Below, piece after piece: positions 57,501-64,000 of a stretch of DNA of 64,000 nucleotides. Numbering within the stretch: the stretch's first letter is position 1; every line of letters starts with the position of its first letter. The notes beneath the pieces were generated by a model. It searched no databases. It was not told the origin of the DNA and saw only the letters and a list, made by a program, of their open reading frames with translations. The translations under genes were made by a program, and so were the position numbers. This DNA comes from Trochalopteron elliotii (taxonomy: Eukaryota > Chordata > Aves > Passeriformes > Leiothrichidae). The stretch lies in contig JANPWX010000358.1 in the NCBI GenBank assembly GCA_024734555.1, positions 1,426,369 through 1,490,368 on the forward strand, in the 5' to 3' direction.

Positions 57501-60500
57501 GCACCTAGAATTTAATCAGAAGTTGGTGTCCAAGGACACTGGATTTCATTTCTTTATGTTTCTGAAGAGTTGGGAAAACCCTTTCCAGCACACTCTCACT
57601 CACCGTATCACAGGGGTGCAGGTGGTCTTTTGGGAACACACTGCCAGCTTTAGGGCCATAAATCACAATTATAAGAGGACAGGACTAATCAGATTTCATG
57701 CCTCGTAGTGCAAGGAAACAAGAAAGATTTTCCTGGCCTCTTACCTCATCCTATGAAACATGGCATTGATTGGCATGCCACAGACTGAGGTCTTCCAGAC
57801 CCATAGCTACAAGGAAACTACTTCTGTTCTACCCCACCAAGTCCTGATATTCAATTATTCCCTTCTTACTGGAGCTGAGGAGATCTCTGGGAGAGAAAAT
57901 ATGGAGAGGGGAATATTTCTACAGCTAATGCCTTGAAATAACTTCATTTTGTACAGCCAGCTACCTAGCTATCAAAAAAAATAGATTGTTTTGTAAAAAC
58001 AGCCAACCTGCAAGACACCTCACACTTATTTATCAGCTCTGGTTTCAAAATGTCAGGGATCACTGACAGAAAAAAAAAGGAGGGAGAAAGAAGATCTAAG
58101 GATTTTAGCTGCTTCTCCAAGGCTGCCTCCTTACCCCCCACAGCAGATAAATGAGTGACTGGGGAAAGGCTGCTGGAAGTAATCTTCTTCTGCAGGTAGA
58201 ATTGGAGTAAGGCTCCCAGCCCTGGCATGGGAGAAATTTTGGAGCACATTATCACATCTGCCACATTGGCTGAGAGAACATCTAAACTCACAGCGTTGCT
58301 CCTTACCCTTCTCCCACTACAAAACTAAAAGAGATTTTTGAAAAATCTGTGAAATTTGATAGGCCTCCTCCTTGACCCTGGCCATCCCAAACCTAGGGCT
58401 TGCTGCTTGCGTGGCTGAATAATTGAAATATTTAAAAAAGCTCAGCTCTGCCCCATTTTAGCTCCTGCTTCATGTGATTCTTTGCATCTCAGGCTTTCCT
58501 AGACTGCTGAGAAACATTCAGTCAGCAGTTTTTGCACAGCCTAACACAACATCAATACCTGTAAGCTGCAAGTGAAGTAGAACATTTTTATGTATGGAAG
58601 GCTCAGGTAAGGTTCATACCTACACAAGACACCTCCCTCATGAAACCACCACGGTCTACCAGAGGTTTTAAAGTGAAGCCAAAGGGAGATGCAAAATGCA
58701 GAGACATTGTTTGGGCTTTGGTTTTGACACAGAAGAAGACTTCAGAGATTTTCAAAGCCCCCCAAGCACACACAGTGCTGCGAGTGGTGGCTGCGCAGCT
58801 GGTGCTGTAATGGTTGCACCACAGCTTCCCAGTACACTGTAAACAAGTTTTTCTTCAATTTCTGTGAAGAAACAAAAGTGAAAAGCTGCCAAATACTCCT
58901 GCAAGGAGTAGTTGGGATCCTCTGAGATGAAAGCTTCTATTTAAAGAAAAGATAAGGCTTGAATAAAAAGCTATGGAAATTGAAGTGTGTTAAAAATAAG
59001 CTCTAGTTGGGTTAAAATGTTTCTAGCTGAGATTGCTAAGTAGACTTTTCCTTTTTCTTTCCTGTGCTAATACAGCCCAGTCTGAAGGAAGGAACATCCT
59101 GGAAAACAGCCTTCTAATGAAGACAAAAATCTGTCTTGGTGGCTAAAATACATTTCCATCTACAAACTAAACTGTACATCAAATTGTTTACTGTAGTGAT
59201 ATTTGGTTGTTAAGTATTACCTAAGACACACAACGACAGGTCTGAGACCAAGTGCAACAATTCAGTCTAAAGAAATTATTTCAAAAAAGCCACAGTGAAG
59301 CTCTTCAGTTTATGCATATCAGGCACACAAAGGTAACAAGAGGCACATCCATGTCTCAGCTCTTCAGCTCTACTGACTTGACTATTGACCAGATGACAGG
59401 TTGTAGATTTTAAATTTCCTGAAGTCCACGATTCCCTCAAAGCATTTCTAATTGGACATTCAATTACCCACCCTGCAAAGTACAGACTTCAGTAAGTGGA
59501 ATTTACACAAACCCGGAATTAAATGGGCACCAAAGACCACATTCTCTAACTGTGCCTCAATGATCCTCTTGTTGGAACAAAGCCTCTTGCAAATTATTTT
59601 ATTTCAGGATTGCCTCTTGGGAGGGATTGCTGCAAAACTGCAGTAATGGAAATCTGAGATGTAGCTACTGGCCAAAGGCCAGCAGAGACGTTGGTCAGTT
59701 GGATGTGTTTCTTCCCTCCCAGCTGCAAGAGAGTTCCAGCAAGGGAAAACGAAATTAAATGTGCCATAATGATTGGAAAAAATGAAAATGTTACCACATT
59801 GCAGCAAAAGGAATAAGACATGGAGGTGCTTCTGAAGAGCTATTGAAAACACAGCACTTTCACTGTCCTTGCTTCCCACCACTTACTGATACACAATTCA
59901 GAAGGTGACCCCTAATCTAGGGTGTTCCCACAGCTGGCACCTCGTGTTACTTTAGCTTAGAAAGGAGCAGTAAATATCCAGAGGAAAGAAAGCCCCAGCA
60001 CAGAAGCCTCCTCACCTATCCTTCCCTGCAATTAATTGTGTTGCAAATACTAATTTTCTTTTACTAATTCATCAAGAAAACCCTTGAATCTGAAAGTTCT
60101 GAATGGATTTTCAAGAAATTAAATTGCCTCACCATGGTGTAACTAGCTATTCCATTTCTAACCTGCTCTTAAAGCAAAGAAAGAATGAGAAAAACAATCC
60201 TTGTAATCAATGTCTGCAGAAATGTTCACTTGTCCCATGTGCCTGGCGATGTTTTGTTAAAAAATCATACAATTAGGAGCCTAGAAGATGTAGAAAAATG
60301 CATTTTGAGGTTTTGCACAATTTTCATGGTATATCCAACTCTCTCTACATGTTATTAGCAGGTTTTTTCAGTGCATGCTATTAACCCAGTTGACTTCTTT
60401 TTGGTATCTGACATATAAATCTGCACTTAGCAATACAGCAGAATAATTTGCTATGTGGTGCTCCTGTGATAAAGATAAGAGGATTTTTTTTATCATCATT

Positions 60501-60550
60501 ACAGATGGTAATAATTCCTAGAGTGATACAGAGATATTGATCCACTGATC

Positions 60551-60735
60551 TAAAAAAAGCATTTTACAAAGGCAAAGGAGCATTGCTACCCTTATTTTAA
60601 GCAACAGGATAACAGAGATGATGAGCAACCAACTCACCTATGGTCAATACAGCACATCAGTGGCACAGCTACACAGCTACAAACCAAACTTGGGTATTTC
60701 TGGCTATTTTTGCACACTCCAGTGTGTGCCTGCCT
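60551..60735 (+). repeat. MIR/CORE-SINE-like ancient relic
   Basis: CATTTTACAAAGGCAAAGGA, ACCCTTATTTTAAGCAACAG, GATAACAGAGATGATGAGC, CACCTATGGTCAATACAGC and TCAGTGGCACAGCTACACAG follow the order of a MIR consensus (TTACAAA, TTATCCCCATTTTACAG, AGAGAGGTTAAGTGACTTGC, AAGGTCACACAGC, AGTGGCAGAGC). Divergence is high, so this is a tentative but ordered match. Confidence 0.5.
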
Positions 60736-63700
60736 GTCTGTGTTGGCATCTGTGGTCATGTAGACGTTACACAGTGCTGGGAGTCAGGAGGTCTGAAACT
60801 TTCCTTAAGCCGTTTACAATAAGTGATTTAAAAATCTTAATCATCTGAGGCAGTTCACTTCTACTTTTTCATGATAATGAAGCTTAGCACATGATATCAC
60901 AATCATGAATTTTTGTAAAGCACACTTAGCTCTTCAGAAAAAGTGCTGGATTAAACAACCCTGCAGGCTGAATCCTTCTCTCTGAATAATGAATATCGTA
61001 CAGGCAGTGGCAAGCTTCTTTAGATAGTCCCATGAACCCTGCTCAAGGGGCCGCCAGCCTCTGTGGCTGTTGCGGCCCTGGTTTCTTTATCTCTACAGCC
61101 AACAGGGTATTTTTATTTTTTAATACCTTTCACAGCTAGGAATTACTCACTGCCAGCCAGCTAAATTCACAGGGACTATCCCAGAGCCTTTGGAAGGCAA
61201 TGCCTTTTGGTTGCTGCCTATTCTTGTGGCTGATTGAAATACAGCAAGGTACAGGTATAAACAATGGTTATTTCTTAGATGCAGGAGTGAGTAACAATGG
61301 GGGAAAACATGACTCAAGCTAAAAAAACCCTCAGTTTCTTTAAAACACACTGCTCCACCACTGGAGGTCTGTATCGTTACTTTAGTCTCATTTTAGAGCT
61401 GAGTTTCAAACAGCTGACAATAGGAATTTGGAGTGGAAAAAGTGATGGTCCATTATCAGTAGTGACAGCAATGGGTGTGACTTTATTAAAAGTTCTGTCA
61501 ACTCTTGGTTGGGAACTACACTAGAAACAAGAGTTCCATCTCTTTCCCTCTCTCCCTTTATCTCAGCACTTATCACACTCATCACTAAGTGTTACATTTT
61601 CCCTTGATGCCACAGGATTTCTCCTTGCTGCTGGAGCCCATGTGGTACAATACAACCCTAAATCCTGCCTATGAGTTGACAGCAGACTGTTACTCTCCCA
61701 GTGGTAAAGCTGCTGATGTAGTGTAGACATGGGCTAAAATAAAAGTCAAGTGAGACCTTTTTAGTCTTTACTAAGTAAAATAACCCAACCCCAAACTCAG
61801 TCCAAACCAAAACTGTTCTACTGAGCAGTGTAACCTGGAGCCATTCCTTGCAACTATCTGCTGGTAATACAAATTATTTCTCTGAACCCTTTAAGAAAGC
61901 TCAAAAGCTGGTATAAATACCAAGGAAGACACTGTTCAAGCTTTTTTCATCTGAGATACCATGAGATGTACTTGTTATGCAATTGAAAAGAGATACCAAA
62001 CAGAGTTTACTGGACCATATTTCCATCTCACTGCTGTGAGCACTGAACTGAGCTCCTGAAGGCTCTGGCATGGCAAGGTCAGTGTTTTCCTCAGACAGTG
62101 ACTATTTTTCATTCACCCCTCTGTGTCCAGGAGGGAAGCACAGCTGGACGGGTGCTGAGAAAACAAATAATGTTTGTGGCAAAGGGAATTAACATCTTGG
62201 AAATGGTAACATGAATTAAAACTCATTAAGGATTGGAACTCTTTACAAAGATTTAACAGTGTAAATTCTCCCTCCAGAAGCAGTTTTTCACCTTGTGCTT
62301 TTTCAGTCAAGCTCCCTCCTCTGCAGATGTCCCTCAGCACTTTTCATTTCAACTGCAATACCAACCATTTTCCCAACACTTTGCCTTCTCTCATGGAGTG
62401 GTGGTTTTGTGAAGCTGATAAAAATCTGCCTGAAAACCTGGTTGGTGCAGCTGAACCCATTCTGAAGTGTGAACATGGGTGTGTAGAAAGCAATTCGAGT
62501 TTAACAAGGCATGAGGCATGAGGGCATGATAGAATATCAGTCATGATTGTGACTGAAATGAACCCGAGTGGCACAGAGGATGCAGCTCTGCTGTGGTTAC
62601 TGGTGTGTGACCTACCTGCTCTGAGATCTTCAGTCTCCAGCAGGAGAGAACAGCACATTAACTCTACAGCTGTGCTGGCCAGCACATGACACTGCCCTGC
62701 CTGATACATTCGAGATGTGGCTTAGGAATCTCAGCTTCTGATTGTTGTGAGATTGCTGTTCACAGAAGAACAAAACTACCCCACCAACCTCACTTACTCT
62801 GTTGGATTTCATAATTAGCTTTTCTATGCTCCTACTATACTGAGTGTGTTGAATTAAAAGCAAGCATGCAGTGGGATTTTTATGGATCCCAGGAAAGATC
62901 CATTTCTTTGTCGGGTGATGCTGACAAGTCAATTAAATCTTTTTTTGGGGCTCAAAACATCTGATGCGCAGATCTTGTTATTTCAGCAGTTAATTAGCTC
63001 CTTTCCCACTTGTGTCTTCCATCATCCCTTCCTTGTGCTGCTCACACAATGAAATCAGTGAAAATCAGAAATACTTATTTTGCCTCAGTGTTGGGTCTAG
63101 AAAGATAATGGCAACACTCAACTGCATCAGCAAACATTCCTTATTGAGCTGGAACTTTAGACCTGTGCCCTAATCTTCATCATGAGGCCCTCCTTGCCTG
63201 AAGGGACTGCTGCATCCCAGCCCCAAAAATCTGGGGATCACAAAGCATACATCTAAGTGCATAATATTCTTGGGGCTCCCTATTTATTGTTAGAGTGGCT
63301 TTCCAACAAGTCCTTACTGTTCAGAAGTAGTACAGCACGTGCTTTCAAGCAGTGCCATGATATACAGGAATACCTGCACCTCCTCTGCTGAAATTTATAG
63401 GTGTCTTATAGAAACTGGGCCACCCACAAAACAAAAAACCCCATGCACAAATCGTTGCACAAAATTCTGTGGATCCTACTGCCTACTAGAAACAAGTAGA
63501 TCTAAAAGTAAAGAAAAAAAATCTAAATCTATACCCATATCTATATACAAAGTGGGTGCTATTACCTTTTTCTATGCCTTTTGAAAATGTAATAAAATGC
63601 ATAAACTGTGTACTTTCTATGTATTTGTTTTTCCTATAGATGTGATGTTTTTCACAGCTCCACAATTAAAATTACTTTACTCCCTGTACTATTAAACGGC

Positions 63701-64000
63701 TGTGGCAGGTACAACAGCATAATCCTGCACTGAGAGATGGGACTATCCCTATTTCCTTTTCCACTCAGCAGCCCCTGGCACTGATGTTTTGAGAAGGTTC
63801 ATGCTCTGAGAATAAATTCAGGTCCAAATACCATGGAGTTAATATGCAGTCTATGTCATCAATATACATTTATCTTTCTGTTCAATAGGTTTTCAGAAGG
63901 CCTTTCCCTAAAAGGTACTTTTGCACTTAAAAGGGATCACTGGCTACTGAAATCTGTGCAGCATTTCATTTCCAAGTTCAGGTTGGCCACCTGACCACTC

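Larger units (their letters stand above)
54216..64000 (-). other. CELF2: CELF2 intron upstream of exon H (at least 9.8 kb, continues past the window)
   Basis: Contains a T-rich tract at 54445-54540 and a MIR-like relic at 60551-60735. No CR1 or LTR was recognised, which makes this the least repeat-loaded 9 kb of the window. I looked on the minus strand for the RRM2 first-half exon (family motif MFSPFGQIEECRILRGPDG) and did not find it, so it lies further upstream. Confidence 0.85.

Overview
The window is vertebrate, and most likely avian, nuclear DNA. Several CR1 LINE fragments carry the bird-type 3' end (TCATAGAAT / ATTCTATG plus the GGTTGGAAGGGAC block). There are two LTR stretches of avian endogenous-retrovirus style, compact introns, and no Alu or L1. 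The average composition is AT-rich. A passerine is plausible, but the species cannot be fixed from the sequence.

One gene explains all the coding signal: the 3' part of CELF2 (CUGBP/Elav-like family member 2, an RNA-binding splicing and mRNA-stability factor), on the minus strand. Reading from high to low coordinates, I find exon H 54136-54215 (second half of RRM2), exon G 49103-49261 (end of RRM2 and Gln-rich linker), exon E 38959-39093 (Ala-rich linker), exon D 19436-19567 (linker), exon C 12094-12291 (linker), exon B 8964-9107 (first half of RRM3) and exon A 3946-4073 (second half of RRM3, stop codon). All have GT-AG borders and the phases agree, with one exception. G ends in phase 0 but E starts in phase 1, so an exon of 3n+1 bases is missing between them. 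It probably lies in the 395-bp N gap at 41907-42301. The exons for RRM1 and the first half of RRM2 lie beyond 64000.

The D-C junction has two donors and two acceptors, 12 and 18 nt apart, and all four combinations stay in frame. Downstream of the stop codon the 3' UTR contains a well-formed intron (2602-3901), whose donor is 44 nt after the stop. The UTR probably ends near 711, where overlapping AATAAA signals are followed by a GU-rich element.

The rest is intron. It holds CR1 fragments (about 22.7, 24.1, 25.7-26.6, 34.7, 44.0, 44.3, 47.6-48.4 and 48.9 kb), two LTR stretches (14.3-15.3 and 16.5-16.9 kb), two relics resembling the old MIR/CORE-SINE group (16.1 and 60.6 kb), a roughly 100-bp dispersed repeat of unknown class present twice (26.0 and 52.1 kb), and several large simple repeats: ATTACT, GAA, GGAAA/GAAAA, ATT and AAT/AAC. 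The second N gap (30488-30839) lies inside the GGAAA/GAAAA tract. I saw no other gene, tRNA, rRNA or CRISPR. Nearly all other open frames are chance frames in introns, repeats or N runs.
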